Assembly (NCBI RefSeq): GCF_900109755.1
Contig: NZ_FOAR01000010.1
Span: 123,619-187,618 of the forward strand
Length of the DNA stretch: 64,000 bases
Direction of reading: 5' to 3'
Origin: Pseudomonas agarici
GTDB lineage: Bacteria > Pseudomonadota > Gammaproteobacteria > Pseudomonadales > Pseudomonadaceae
Under the pieces are notes generated by a model that had not been told where the DNA came from, did no database searches, and saw only the letters and a list, made by a program, of their open reading frames with translations. This document shows positions 36,934 through 46,478 of this stretch, in pieces (the first letter of the stretch is position 1; every line of letters starts with the position of its first letter). A program made the translations under genes and the position numbers.

Positions 36934-38583
36934 TTACAGCGCCATGTCAGCCTTCGGATTGTCTTCGGTCTTGGGCTTGTCGGCGGCGGCAGGAGCGGCC
37001 GGTACCAGCGCGCTCTGATCGATCACCGGAGGGGTGGTCAATTGCAGGACTTCAGCGGTGTAGTTCCACTCTTTCTGCACCGCTTCAGGGTTGCCGTTCA
37101 GCTTGGTGCCGTAGCTTGGCACGATCTGGTGCAGTTTTTCCTGCCAGGCTGGGGTTGCCACTTTGTCCTTGAAGACTTTTTCCAGCACACTCAACATGAT
37201 CGGCGCCGCGGTGGAAGCACCTGGCGATGCGCCCAGCAAGCCGGCGATGCTGTTGTCCTTGGCAGTGACCACTTCGGTGCCGAGTTTCAGGACGCCGCCC
37301 TTCTCTTCGTCACGCTTGATGATCTGCACGCGTTGACCGGCTTGCCACAGGCGCCAGTCTTCCTTCTTCGCCTCGGGGAAGTACTCCTTCAGGGCGTTGA
37401 AGCGATCATCGTCGGACATCATCAGTTGACCGCCCAGGTACTGGACCAGATCGAACTGATCGATGCCCACGCGGGTCATCGGCCAGATGTTGTGGGTGGT
37501 GGTGCTGGTCAGCAGGTCAAAGTACGAGCCGTTCTTCAGGAACTTGGTGGAAAAGGTCGCGAATGGCCCGAACAGGATCACGCGCTTGCCGTCCAGCACG
37601 CGGGTGTCCAAGTGTGGAACCGACATGGGCGGCGCGCCGGTCGACGCAATACCATAGGCCTTGGCCATGTGCTTGAGGGCGATGTCCTGGTTATCGGTAA
37701 CCAGGAACGACCCACCGACCGGGAAGGCCCCGTAGTCGTTGGCTTCAGGGATACCGGACTTCTGCAGCAGGTGCAGTGCGGCGCCACCGGCACCGATAAA
37801 CACGAACTTGGCGTCGGTCTGGGTTTCAGTACCGTCTTTCAGGTTCTTGTAGACCACGCGCCAACTGCCGTCTTCGTTGCGCTTGATGTCCCGCACTTCG
37901 CTGGACAGATTGAGCTTGAAGGTTGGCTGCTGTTGCAAGTACGCGACGTATTGGCGAGTGATCTCGCCGAAGTTCACGTCGGTGCCGATCGGCGTCCAGG
38001 TGGCGGCGATCTTCTGCTTCGGATCACGCCCCTGCATCATCAGCGGAACCCACTTCTTGATCTGTTCCTGATCTTCGGTGTATTGCATACCGCTGAACAG
38101 TGGGCTGGTCTGCAAGGCCGCGTAGCGATCCTTGAGGAACTTGACGTTGTCATCGCCCCACATGAAGCTCATGTGGGGCGTCGAGTTAATGAACGAGTGC
38201 GGGTTCTTCAGCACCCCCTGACGCACCTGCCAGGACAGGAACTGGCGGGTGATCTGGAACGATTCGTTGATCTCGATCGCCTTGGAAATGTCGATCTTGC
38301 CGTCTTTGCCATACGGCGTGTAGTTCGACTCGGCCAAGGCCGAGTGACCGGTACCGGCGTTGTTCCAGCCATTGGAGCTTTCTTCGGCCACGCCATCCAG
38401 GCGCTCGACCATTTCCATCGACCAGTCAGGCTGCAGCTCATTGAGCCAGATGCCCAGAGTCGAACTCATGATCCCGCCGCCGATCAGCAGCACATCAACC
38501 TTCTTGGCCTCGGCCGCGAACGAGGACGTGACCCCTATCGACAAGGCCACGCCCAACAGCACCTTGTTCACTTTTTTCAACAT
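36934..38583 (-). CDS. mqo: malate:quinone oxidoreductase
   Basis: 549 residues from ATG 38583 (an upstream 37-codon extension has no signal or ribosome site). FAD-dependent enzyme that oxidises malate to oxaloacetate and reduces quinone at the inner membrane. N-terminal hydrophobic segment ([20 protein letters not shown]) as in Pseudomonas Mqo. FAD motif [14 protein letters not shown], then [44 protein letters not shown] and a [17 protein letters not shown]-terminal flavin segment. The C-terminus is extended by a Pro/Ala-rich tail. Good terminator downstream. Confidence 0.95.
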   Translation of the reverse strand: MLKKVNKVLLGVALSIGVTSSFAAEAKKVDVLLIGGGIMSSTLGIWLNELQPDWSMEMVERLDGVAEESSNGWNNAGTGHSALAESNYTPYGKDGKIDISKAIEINESFQITRQFLSWQVRQGVLKNPHSFINSTPHMSFMWGDDNVKFLKDRYAALQTSPLFSGMQYTEDQEQIKKWVPLMMQGRDPKQKIAATWTPIGTDVNFGEITRQYVAYLQQQPTFKLNLSSEVRDIKRNEDGSWRVVYKNLKDGTETQTDAKFVFIGAGGAALHLLQKSGIPEANDYGAFPVGGSFLVTDNQDIALKHMAKAYGIASTGAPPMSVPHLDTRVLDGKRVILFGPFATFSTKFLKNGSYFDLLTSTTTHNIWPMTRVGIDQFDLVQYLGGQLMMSDDDRFNALKEYFPEAKKEDWRLWQAGQRVQIIKRDEEKGGVLKLGTEVVTAKDNSIAGLLGASPGASTAAPIMLSVLEKVFKDKVATPAWQEKLHQIVPSYGTKLNGNPEAVQKEWNYTAEVLQLTTPPVIDQSALVPAAPAAADKPKTEDNPKADMAL

Positions 38584-39354
38584 ATAGTCATACCTACGAT
38601 AGATCGCCATCCGTTCCTCCAGCCTTGCTCGTGAGACATACCAAGCGCACGGACACCTGGATTCGCACACTCGAAAGAACTGGAGAATGGGCACACAAGG
38701 CCGCCATCACTGGCATCGGCCTCACTTTTTATGTCGCTCCTGCGCTGACTTCTTATCGTTGTTGGCTTCAGCTGACTTGAGTGACATGCATTCTGTTGGT
38801 GCGTGGTTGCGCACAGGGACGGCATTGCCGCCATCAGACTCGGCACCACCCAACGAACAGGCCAATGCGCGACCGCAGGGTCGCGAAATGCCTGGCCTGG
38901 GCTGCAATCTCGCGCGGGGAAAAGCGTAGAGACTGCTCAGCATCAATGGTGGCCGAAATGCCATTGTCCACAGGACACGCAAGTCCGTCAAAAAAAGCGT
39001 CTAATTCCTACTTTATTTTGACAAAAGAGTGACATCATTTTCTTTAAAATCATGGTAGACGAACCTGCTCCAGATGCCAGCCCCTCTCTCGCCACGCCGT
39101 TTTTCTCTATCGAGCAGGATCACCACCATTTGGCGGTGACCACAAAACCAACGCTACCGAATGGCTCACATCCACCGGATAGACTGCCGAGCCACTCTGC
39201 TGGATAATTAAGTAGCTGTTTTAAAACAAATTTGTTTTACAAAGAGCTTTCCAGGCGCGGCGAAAATTGATAAATTCCCGCCCACTCCCGCGCTGGCCCT
39301 TACGGGACTGACAATAGCGGGAGTCGAGTGCCAGGCACTCGTCGCAACAGCTAC
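38584..39354. other. intergenic region between mqo and tRNA-Gln
   Basis: 771 bases. No gene is supported by ribosome sites or motifs; open frames here are random-looking. It should carry the mqo promoter on the left and the tRNA promoter on the right. TTTAAAACAAATTTGTTTTA near 39219-39238 is an AT-rich palindrome of unknown meaning. Confidence 0.5.
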
Positions 39355-39429
39355 AGGGGCGTCGCCAAGCGGTAAGGCAGCAGGTTTTGATCCTGCCATG
39401 CGTTGGTTCGAATCCAGCCGCCCCTGCCA
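39355..39429 (+). tRNA. tRNA-Gln (anticodon TTG)
   Basis: Cloverleaf seen directly: acceptor AGGGGCG / CGCCCCT, D-arm around GCCAAGCGGTAAGGC, anticodon arm GCAGG-TTTTGAT-CCTGC with anticodon TTG, T-arm GTTGG-TTCGAAT-CCAGC, and an encoded CCA end. The length of 75 bases is normal. It lies just upstream of the ars operon; no copy of its 3' end was noticed elsewhere in the window. Confidence 0.95.
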
Positions 39430-39588
39430 TTCTCCCTATTGAATGTCTGCAGGATCACCCATCGCCCTGTACGGGAACGCCGCGCCTCACGGAGCACGCT
39501 GGTGGGTTCGGCTGGCGCGCTCGCACCTGACCCACTGAGCGAAAGTCGGCCGATTCGCCTGACTGCTATCGACAAAGGCAATACATAT

Positions 39589-39621
39589 GTATATTCGAAT
39601 ATACAGATATTCAAATATACA
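39589..39621. promoter_or_regulatory. ArsR-type operator, two AT-rich palindromic sites
   Basis: A perfect 16-base palindrome GTATATTCGAATATAC (39589-39604) is followed by a related half-degenerate copy GATATTCAAATATAC. They lie 14-46 bases before the arsR start, the usual place for metal-responsive ArsR binding. Confidence 0.7.
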
Positions 39622-39634
39622 CAAAGGCATTGCC

Positions 39635-39985
39635 ATGCACCTGTCCCCAGCCACCTTCTTCCGCTGTCTCGGCGACGAGACCCGTACCCGCATCATGCTC
39701 ATGCTCTGTGCCCAGGGTGAACTGTGCGTCTGCGAGCTTATCTGGGCACTGGACGATAGCCAGCCGAAGGTCTCCCGTCATCTCGCACAATTGCGCGCCT
39801 GTGGGCTGCTTGAGGATCGTCGCCAAGGCCAGTGGATCTATTACCGCCTTCACCCGCAGCTACCGGAATGGGGCTATGAGGTGCTTCAGGTGACCCTCAA
39901 GGCCAATCAGGCCTGGATCAACAGCGGCACCGAGCGGCTCGTGTCAATGGCAGATCGCCCCATTCGCCAGTCCACCTGCTGCTGA
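39635..39985 (+). CDS. arsR: ArsR-family metalloregulator
   Basis: 116 residues from ATG 39635. Winged-helix repressor: LSPATFFRCLGDETRTRIMLML, the metal-binding CVC of ELCVCEL at the start of helix alpha-3 (trivalent arsenic), recognition helix SQPKVSRHLAQLRACGLLEDRRQGQWIYYRL, and a C-terminal CC. Upstream operator-like palindromes. Expected to repress its own operon and release DNA on arsenite binding. An in-frame ATG at 39587 lies inside the operator. Confidence 0.92.
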   Translation: MHLSPATFFRCLGDETRTRIMLMLCAQGELCVCELIWALDDSQPKVSRHLAQLRACGLLEDRRQGQWIYYRLHPQLPEWGYEVLQVTLKANQAWINSGTERLVSMADRPIRQSTCC

Positions 39986-40063
39986 TCTTGACCGCACCGC
40001 CGAGCTGCTAGTGCTCTTGCCGCGCAGGTCGTGCCAGCGAGTATTCACTCCCAGGAGAAAACC

Positions 40064-40534
40064 ATGAAAGTCCTGTTCATGTGCACTGCCAACAGTTGCC
40101 GAAGCGTGCTCTGCGAAGGCCTGTTCAATCACACGGCGCCCGAAAACATGAGGGCGGTTAGCTCCGGCAGCGCCCCCAGCGGGCGCCTCAACCCGCGTGC
40201 GATCAGCACCCTGCAAGCGCTCGGGGTGGACACCTCGGGGCTCTACAGCAAAGGCTCGGAAAGCTTCGCCGACACCCCACCGGACCTGGTCATCACCGTC
40301 TGCGACAAAGCTGGGAGCGAACCCTGCCCGGTGTATTTTGGCCCCGCCATCAAGAGCCACTGGGGACTGGTCGATCCGTCTGATGTACAGGGCACCGACG
40401 CAGAGATCCAGGCAGCCTTCGATGCCACAGTGGCAAAGATTCGCCTGCGCTTTGCCGCCTTGTTCCGCCTCGACCTGTCGACCCTCGACCCGACAGCACT
40501 CAAGCAAGCACTGGACCGTATCGGAGCACTCTGA
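40064..40534 (+). CDS. arsC: arsenate reductase, low-molecular-weight phosphatase type
   Basis: 156 residues from ATG 40064, with CCAGGAGAAAACC upstream. Cx5R active-site loop C7-T-A-N-S-C-R13 right at the start ([14 protein letters not shown]), then [31 protein letters not shown] and a late [11 protein letters not shown] acid loop, as in thioredoxin- or glutaredoxin-linked ArsC. It reduces arsenate to arsenite in the cytosol. Separated from arsR by 78 bases and overlapping arsH by one base. Confidence 0.92.
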   Translation: MKVLFMCTANSCRSVLCEGLFNHTAPENMRAVSSGSAPSGRLNPRAISTLQALGVDTSGLYSKGSESFADTPPDLVITVCDKAGSEPCPVYFGPAIKSHWGLVDPSDVQGTDAEIQAAFDATVAKIRLRFAALFRLDLSTLDPTALKQALDRIGAL

Positions 40535-41268
40535 TGAGCGATTTGAACACTGATTTCCCTGTCGATCTGCCGGGCCTGGATCTGTCCTTATTCGACCTGC
40601 CGACGCCGGAGAAACTCGCGCAGCGCACGCATCCGGAACACCCACCGCGCATTCTGTTGTTATATGGCTCGACCCGCGAATGCTCTTTCAGTCGGTTGTT
40701 GACCGAAGAAGCGGCACGCCTGCTCGAACACATGGGCGCCGAAACGGCGATCTTCGACCCCCGTGGCCTACCCCTGCCCGACTCCGTGCCCATCGATCAT
40801 CCGAAAGTGCAGGAGCTACGCGACCTGGTGATGTGGTCCGAAGGACAGGTCTGGTGTTCCCCGGAACGCCACGGTGCCCTGTCGGCGGTGTTCAAGGCAC
40901 AGATCGACTGGATTCCCCTGGCACTCGGTGCGGTCCGTCCCACCCAAGGCAAGACACTGGCGGTGATGCAGGTGTGCGGCGGATCGCAGTCGTTCAACAC
41001 CGTGAACCAACTGCGGGTGCTCGGACGCTGGATGCGCATGGTCACCATCCCCGACCAATCGTCGGTACCCAAAGCCTTCCTCGAATTCGACGAGACCGGG
41101 CGAATGAAACCTTCCGCCTACTACGACCGCGTTATCGACGTGATGGAAGAACTGATGAAGTTCACTCTCCTGCTGCGCGGTCGGGAGCACTACCTGGTGG
41201 ATCGCTATTCAGAACGCAAGGAAAGCGCCGAGGCACTCTCCCGCCGCGTTAATCAGCGCTCCCTATAA
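40534..41268 (+). CDS. arsH: ArsH-type NADPH-dependent flavoprotein
   Basis: 244 residues, flavodoxin-like. ATG overlaps the arsC stop (TGATG). Key segments: [26 protein letters not shown] (FMN phosphate loop), [52 protein letters not shown]. ArsH proteins oxidise organoarsenicals or reduce quinones and give resistance to trivalent methylated arsenicals. No arsB or acr3 pump gene lies in this operon. Confidence 0.92.
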   Translation: MSDLNTDFPVDLPGLDLSLFDLPTPEKLAQRTHPEHPPRILLLYGSTRECSFSRLLTEEAARLLEHMGAETAIFDPRGLPLPDSVPIDHPKVQELRDLVMWSEGQVWCSPERHGALSAVFKAQIDWIPLALGAVRPTQGKTLAVMQVCGGSQSFNTVNQLRVLGRWMRMVTIPDQSSVPKAFLEFDETGRMKPSAYYDRVIDVMEELMKFTLLLRGREHYLVDRYSERKESAEALSRRVNQRSL

Positions 41269-41316
41269 ATGTCCACTCCACCTGATGTGAGCCGAAGGCC
41301 GGCTCTGCCACCAGCA

Positions 41317-42906
41317 TCAGGACGAGCTTCCCAGAGCCTTCAGCAGCAGCGGATCACGCCCATAGATATCCGGTGCATAGAGCAACGTGCCATCGCTGTC
41401 GACCTGAACCGTCCAGTAACCGAGCAGAATCGGCACCGGTGCCGCCACGCGGAATTCGTGGGTGTCGCCACTGGCGAGCAACTCGTCGGTCCTGGCCTGC
41501 TCGGCCGAGGTCAGCAACAGGTCGCGCAACTGCAGCGGTTGCTCGACCCGCACGCAGCCTGAGCTGAAGGCCCGAGGCCCCTTGGCGAAGAGCGGCTGGC
41601 TGGGCGTGTCGTGCAGGTACACCGAGAACGGATTGGGAAAGCGCAGGACGATCTTGCCCAGCGGGTTACGCGCACCGGCCCCCTGGCGTAGGAGGATATT
41701 GCCCGGCCGCTCCCAATCGATGCTATCTGCCGCCAATGGATGCCCTTCGCGGTCGAGCACTTGCAGATTATGCTGGGCCAGGTACGCCGTCGGGTCCAGG
41801 CGGATGGCCGGCAGCATGTCTTCGCGCAAGATGGTCGGCGGCACGGTCCAGGTCGGATTCAAGGTCAGACGGGTGACTTGCGACTTCAGCAGCGGCGTCT
41901 GCCGCTCGGCACGGCCGACCTGAAGGCGGGTCTGCCAGATAGGGGCGCCGTCGTGGTAGACGCTCAACTGCGCCGCCGCGACATTCACCAGCACGCCCTC
42001 GGGCTCCAGATCCGGTGCCAACCAGCGAAAGCGTTCGAGGTTGATGCGCAACTGCTCGCGGCGCTGCGCCGCAGGGATATTCAGCTCGGTCAGAGTGCCC
42101 GACCCGATGACCCCGTCGGATTGCAGCGAATGTTGCAACTGGAAATGCTTGACCGCATCGGCCAGTTCTCTGCCGTAGCTCTTTTCAGGACCGCCGGGCC
42201 GGCCTTCCAGATAGCCCTCGGCCAGCAATCGCGCAGCCAATACCGGCACCCGTGCGTCCTCCATGCCTGGTCGCAGCAAGGGGCCGCCGGCCACCACCGG
42301 CCAATCCGCCAGCGGCAGCCGGCGTTGCAGGGCGTACAGGTGCCGAAGGCGACGGTACAACTCGACATTCGGCCGCGCCTGATCGAACCCCAGGGCCATA
42401 TCCTGTAATCCGGTCGCGGCCAGCGTCAGCAATCGGGTGTCTGGATCCTGTGCCCCTGGCTGAGCGTGCCAGAGCGGCTCGAAACGGGCTTGAGACAGAC
42501 GACCGAAATGCAAATCCTGCAAAGCTCGCAGGTACTGTCGGCTGATCTCGATATCGGTACACAGCGCATTGCCCGCACCGGGATCCAAGGGCAAGGAGTA
42601 GCTCGCCGGGTCCAGGCCATCATCGGCCAGTAATGGCAATTGGGCCTGCAAGGCCGCCAACCGATCATTGCCGGACCAAAGTGCAACGTTGTCGTGCTGC
42701 AAGTAGAACGCCTGCAGGCGCAAGCGCGTCGGTCCATCCAGTTGCACGGCCAGCGCCGGGCAGTCGCTCGGCAACTGCGCCAGCGCCGATTGCAAGGCGG
42801 TGGGCGGCTCGACCGGCAGATCCTGCGCCGTCGCGACCAGTGGTGCCACGAGCAGGCACATGCTCAAGTAATATGCGTGTTTTCTGAACAAAGGCTTGGC
42901 TCCCAT
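41317..42906 (-). CDS. L,D-transpeptidase of the LdtD/YcbB type
   Basis: 529 residues with a signal peptide (YLSMCLLVAPLVATAQ). Scaffold domain at the N-terminus, a peptidoglycan-binding helix region (KSYGRELADAVKHFQLQHSLQSDGVIGSGTLTELN, about 245-280) and a YkuD catalytic domain with HDTPSQPLFAKGPRAFSSGCVRVEQP (His and catalytic Cys in H-x(n)-S-x-G-C-V-R). It should make 3-3 peptidoglycan cross-links in the periplasm. Divergent from a second YkuD-fold gene; 48 bases after arsH on the opposite strand. Confidence 0.9.
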   Translation of the reverse strand: MGAKPLFRKHAYYLSMCLLVAPLVATAQDLPVEPPTALQSALAQLPSDCPALAVQLDGPTRLRLQAFYLQHDNVALWSGNDRLAALQAQLPLLADDGLDPASYSLPLDPGAGNALCTDIEISRQYLRALQDLHFGRLSQARFEPLWHAQPGAQDPDTRLLTLAATGLQDMALGFDQARPNVELYRRLRHLYALQRRLPLADWPVVAGGPLLRPGMEDARVPVLAARLLAEGYLEGRPGGPEKSYGRELADAVKHFQLQHSLQSDGVIGSGTLTELNIPAAQRREQLRINLERFRWLAPDLEPEGVLVNVAAAQLSVYHDGAPIWQTRLQVGRAERQTPLLKSQVTRLTLNPTWTVPPTILREDMLPAIRLDPTAYLAQHNLQVLDREGHPLAADSIDWERPGNILLRQGAGARNPLGKIVLRFPNPFSVYLHDTPSQPLFAKGPRAFSSGCVRVEQPLQLRDLLLTSAEQARTDELLASGDTHEFRVAAPVPILLGYWTVQVDSDGTLLYAPDIYGRDPLLLKALGSSS

Positions 42907-42962
42907 CCACGGTCATCCCACGGGATGCGCAGGCCTGCACCCACGGCGGAGACGCTCCCTAC

Positions 42963-43691
42963 ATGCTGATACCTTGCCATCGAATCTGCCTGAGCATTTT
43001 GGGCCTGTTCATTATGACCCTGGCTGTGTCCGGCGGTTCTGTCCTGGCCGCCAGCAAGGCGAAATCGACGCTGTATGGCAGCCTCGCCCACGCCGCGCCA
43101 GAACTCAACCCCCTGGTACTGAAAAGCGCCCTGAGCGCCATGCAATGTGCGATCAATCAAGGTCATGGGCAATCCGAACGCCTGGCCGTGATCGACTACT
43201 CACAGCCTTCGACAGCGCGGCGCCTGTGGATCTTCGACCTGCGCCAGAAAACCCTGGTGCTGCGCGACCTGGTCGCCCATGGGCAGAAATCCGGAGAGAA
43301 CTTCGCCACTCAATTTTCCAACCGCCTGGGCAGCTACCAATCCAGCCTGGGGCTGTTTCGCACCCAAGAAAGCTATGAGGGCAGCCATGGCTACTCGCTG
43401 CGCATGGACGGCCTGGAACCGGGCTTCAACGATCGCGCCCGCGACCGTGACATCGTCATTCACGCCGCTGACTACGTGAGCCCTTTGTGGAGCCAGCGCG
43501 AAGGCCGCATCGGTCGCAGCCAGGGCTGCCCAGCCGTGCGCCCGCAGGTGGCGCGACAAGTGGTCGACAAGCTCAAGGACGGCCAGTTCATGTTTTCCTG
43601 GTACCCCGACCGGCACTGGCTGAAGTCTTCGCCCTACCTCAATTGCAAGCCACAGCAGATGGCCGCTACCACTCTCCCCCAAGGCGGTTGA
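42963..43691 (+). CDS. murein L,D-transpeptidase catalytic-domain family protein (YkuD_2)
   Basis: 242 residues; signal peptide (ILGLFIMTLAVSGGSVLA), then a family core LAVIDYSQPSTARRLWIFDLRQKTLVLRDLVAHG, RDIVIHAADYVS, and the catalytic RIGRSQGCPAVRPQVARQVV with Cys in S-x-G-C-P. Periplasmic. Whether it cross-links, cleaves or is regulatory is unknown. Divergent from the LdtD-type gene 56 bases away, so the two cell-wall genes may share a control region. Confidence 0.88.
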   Translation: MLIPCHRICLSILGLFIMTLAVSGGSVLAASKAKSTLYGSLAHAAPELNPLVLKSALSAMQCAINQGHGQSERLAVIDYSQPSTARRLWIFDLRQKTLVLRDLVAHGQKSGENFATQFSNRLGSYQSSLGLFRTQESYEGSHGYSLRMDGLEPGFNDRARDRDIVIHAADYVSPLWSQREGRIGRSQGCPAVRPQVARQVVDKLKDGQFMFSWYPDRHWLKSSPYLNCKPQQMAATTLPQGG

Positions 43692-43715
43692 GCCACCACG
43701 GCTATGGGAATTGAC

Positions 43716-44750
43716 TCACCTCAGGCGGCTGTTCGCCTCGCTGGCATCGTGCTGTCGCGCATAGGCAGCGCCGATCAGGTAGAAGCAACCGCCAGCGATA
43801 ATGAAGCCGGCCAGCATGTAGAACATGAAATGCGGCGCCCACCAGGCCAGGGCAAAACCACAGAGCACGGGGCCCAGCGCACCGCCCAGGGTCGACAGGT
43901 TCTGCGCCCCGTAATACATGCCGCGCAGGTGCCGGGGAGCGATGCGATCGATAAACATATACTCGGCGGGAAACACGATGATCTCTCCCAAAGTGAACAC
44001 CGCCATGGCCAATGCCCAATGCAACACCGTGCTCGATAATGCAAACCCCGCGACCCCAAGCAGGAACAGGCTGAAGCCCATCGTCAGCCACAGGTTCAGG
44101 TGCCGCTGGGTGATATGCCTGCCCACCAGGAACTGCAGGCCGATGACCACCAGCGCGTTCACCGCCACCACCGAACTGATGACCTGGTAGGTGAACTCCG
44201 GCGTAGCGGTGGTCACCAGGTACTGCGACAGATAAGCAGTGAACTGGCCGAACACTACGGCGCTGAGCAAGCCACCCAAGGTGAAGCAGACCAGGCGCTT
44301 ATCCCGAAGCAGGATCCGGCTCACACCGATAAAGGACATCGTCGTCCTGGCCCGGTCGACCGGACGCAGGTGCCGGTCACCGAGGTTGTAGTAGGCCAGG
44401 AAAGACACCACCCCCAGCAAGGCAGACATCACAAAGGGCAAGCGCATATCGAGGTGGGCCAATCCCGCACCAACAAATGGTCCAACCGCATAGCCGATAT
44501 TGATCAGCGTGTAGCGCACCGAGAACACACCGGCTTGCTCCTCTTCCGGCAGGATTCGGCCCAGGGTCGCCTTGACCACCACATCGATCACCGCATAGGC
44601 AAAGTTGAACAACACCAGGAACACGAAGAACAGCCAGAGCCGCTGGCTGATGCACATGCCGATAAAACCGAGCACGAACAGCCCGGTGAAAGCCAGTATC
44701 AGGCCAAAGCTGGAGCCCCTGTCCGTCAGGTAGCCGCCATAGACACTAAG
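43716..44750 (-). pseudogene. MFS transporter, 3' part (gene split by the 6-kb insertion)
   Basis: Reads in frame from the insertion boundary: SVYGGYLTDRGSSFGLILAFTGLFVLGFIG (the G-x-L-x-D-R loop after helix 2), then about ten further helices and a stop at 43716. Frame starting at the internal ATG 44675 is only 319 residues and lacks the first helices, so the protein should not work as a normal 12-helix transporter. The missing upstream codons ...VAGSLL are found at 50814 on the other side of the insertion. Confidence 0.88.
44745..44750. repeat. target-site duplication, left copy
   Basis: ACTAAG directly before the left terminal repeat; the same six bases follow the right terminal repeat at 50814-50819. 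Removing the insertion and one copy restores S-L-L-S-V-Y-G-G in the MFS gene. Confidence 0.85.
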
Positions 44751-44788
44751 TGTAGCGGCTCGCGTTTGAAAACACGTGGGCTCGCATT
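44751..44788 (+). repeat. left terminal inverted repeat of the insertion
   Basis: Begins TGTAGCGGCTCGCGTTTGAA and ends CTCGCATT; pairs with 50776-50813 at 34 of 38 positions. Contains two GGCTCGC(A/G)TT units. It cuts the tnpR fragment at about its codon 78. Confidence 0.88.
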
Positions 44789-45045
44789 GACAATACCGCG
44801 TAAGTCGTCAAGGTTACGCGCCAAACGGTCCATGCTGTGCACGACTACGGTATCGCCTTCGCGGACAAATGCGAGCAATGCATCGAGTTGCAGCCGTTGA
44901 ATATCCTTGCCCGATGCCCTGTCGATGAAAGTACGATCAACCTGGACATGCTCCAGCTGACGCTGAGTGTTTTGTTCCAACGTACTGACCCGAATGTAAC
45001 CGACGCGTTGCCCTTGCATTTTTCTTGCGCCTCACACTTTGTCAG

Positions 45046-45079
45046 GTTGACATCTTAGACCCTGGTCTGAGATGTCAAC
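45046..45079. repeat. 34-base near-perfect palindrome, possible res/operator site
   Basis: Arms GTTGACATCTTAGACC and GGTCTGAGATGTCAAC around CT, with a single mismatch pair. It lies 27 bases upstream of the tnpR fragment start, where resolvase-binding sites and tnpR operators normally sit. Confidence 0.6.
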
Positions 45080-45228
45080 TAATGCAAATAATGACCCTAA
45101 TTTTACGCCTTTCCTCGGAATGTTTGACTGTCGATTAAGGGTATAGCCCAACCTGACAGCACGCTTGACGACACGTTGTTATTCACTATGATTATAGGTT
45201 ATTCGAATTGAATCAGGATTGACCACAA

Positions 45229-45501
45229 ATGGTAACTACCGCCAAAACCCGATCCGTCACAGCTCACGTTCCGGTGCAACTGGCGGAAAAAGTCGATTTG
45301 ATGGCTGAGCGTCTGGAGCGCTCTAAGAACTGGATCGTCAAGCAAGCCCTGTCTGCTTGGATAGACCAGGAAGAAGAGCGTAGTCGCCTGACTCGTGAGG
45401 CCTTGGCTGATGTTGACGCTGGACGTGTTATTGACCACCAAGCCGTCCAGGCCTGGGCTGACAGCCTTAGCACCGACACTCCGTTGCCGGTGCCGCGCTG
45501 A
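45229..45501 (+). CDS. ribbon-helix-helix antitoxin (CopG/ParD-like)
   Basis: 90 residues. N-terminal RHH fold: SVTAHVPVQLAEKVDLMAERLERSKNWIVKQALSAWIDQEEE, the pattern of ParD/RelB-type antitoxins with a T-A-H-V-P strand. The acidic, flexible C-terminus (VDAGRVIDHQAVQAWADSL) should wrap the toxin. It overlaps the toxin gene by one base. Expected to repress its own promoter; AT-rich repeats with TTATTCGAAT lie before the start. Confidence 0.87.
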   Translation: MVTTAKTRSVTAHVPVQLAEKVDLMAERLERSKNWIVKQALSAWIDQEEERSRLTREALADVDAGRVIDHQAVQAWADSLSTDTPLPVPR

Positions 45502-45776
45502 TGGAGTTGAAGTGGACAAGCAAGGCGCTTTCCGACATTACCCGGCTATACGAGTTTATGGCCTTGGCGAATCAACCTGCCGCAGCACCAGCAGTGCAGC
45601 AACTCACCACAGCACCTACCACGCTGCTGACTAACCCGCGCATTGGCGAACGTCTAGAGGAGTTCGAGCCAAAGGACGTGCGCCGAATTCAGATCGGCCA
45701 ATACGAGATGCGTTACGAGATAGCGGATTTAACTATCCACCTGCTGCGCCTGTGGCACACCCGCGAAGACCGATAG
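45501..45776 (+). CDS. ParE/RelE-family toxin
   Basis: 91 residues: LKWTSKALSDITRLYEFMALANQPAA, a central TNPRIGERLEEFEPKDVRRIQIGQYEMRYEI and a terminal LLRLWHTREDR, the last matching the R-x-W-H-x-R-E-D end of ParE-type toxins. Poisons gyrase or translation if antitoxin is lost. Together with the antitoxin it may stabilise the insertion. Confidence 0.87.
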   Translation: MELKWTSKALSDITRLYEFMALANQPAAAPAVQQLTTAPTTLLTNPRIGERLEEFEPKDVRRIQIGQYEMRYEIADLTIHLLRLWHTREDR

Positions 45777-45849
45777 AGGGACGGAACACATCAACTGGCG
45801 GGCCTACGACTGATCGGAAAACCTTAGCGTACAATTTTTTCCGAATTCT

Positions 45850-46137
45850 GTAGGCTCCCCTGACGCAGAACACCTGCGTCACTACTGCGACCGTTACCGA
45901 ATACAGCCTGTGATCCCGCTACGGGCCATGTCACGTAAACCTCGACCTGGCTTGCCCCGACTCTTTGATCGTCCAAAGTATCGCCAGCGCAACATCGTTG
46001 AGCGGATGTTTGGCTGGCTAAAAGAGAACCGCAGAATAGGCACTCGTTACGACAAGCTGGCGAGAAGCTTTTCGGCCATAGTCACGCTGGCCTGCAGTCT
46101 GCGCTGTATGCGGCAATACTTTTCGTACAAAACCTAG
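45850..46137 (+). pseudogene. C-terminal fragment of an IS5-family transposase
   Basis: Frame reads SPDAEHLRHYCDRYRIQPVIPLRAM, then YRQRNIVERMFGWLKENRRIGTRYDKLARSFSAIVTLACSL. The R-N-x-V-E-R-M-F-x-W-L-K and R-I-x-T-R-Y-D-K-L-A-R signature is the last catalytic region (E of DDE) of IS5-type transposases. The first two-thirds of the gene are absent. Confidence 0.82.
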
Positions 46138-46478
46138 CGAGTGTCGCCGAAACCGATCCGGGCAAAGCGATTGAACTTGTCAAAGGACTGTTCAATTACG
46201 GCATCGCCCGTCTACCCGGCGAGCAACACGCTGCAGGGCTGGAGCGGATAACCGACGCCATTCACGACATGGCCGCAACGATAGACCCGTTATGGGGTTA
46301 TAAGCCGAAACCGCCGAAATTTCCGTCAGTCCGATCCGTGACATTGTGTATCGGGTTGATCAGCTTGCAGCCGGTTCGGTAGGTGTAAGTCCGTTCAGCA
46401 GGATGTGTCTTCAGGGTATCAATTGGATCTGCCCGCTTGCCTATCAGCGAGACTGGGAACCAGCGACAGGTGGCAGAC
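46138..46478. other. unassigned coding-like remnant
   Basis: A plus-strand frame reads SVAETDPGKAIELVKGLF, then GEQHAAGLERITDAIHDMAATIDPLWGYKPKPP; a shifted frame continues ISVSPIRDIVYRVDQLAAGSVGV. The composition looks coding, but there is no start and no known family. Probably one gene broken by a frameshift. Confidence 0.35.

Larger units (their letters stand above)
44726..45019 (-). pseudogene. tnpR: truncated serine resolvase (tnpR)
   Basis: Starts as a Tn3-type resolvase: VGYIRVSTLEQNTQRQL with the catalytic serine in RVST, then DRASGKDIQRLQLDALLAF and VHSMDRLARNLDDLR, the conserved catalytic-core helices. From codon 78 (44788) the frame reads into the terminal repeat and stops at 44726 in the MFS sequence, so the dimer helix and DNA-binding domain are lost. 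Unlikely to be active. Confidence 0.85.

Noticed and set aside
38722..38991. 89-codon minus-strand frame in the mqo-tRNA gap
   Set aside because: No ribosome site, no signal or domain, and composition unlike a protein; treated as non-coding.
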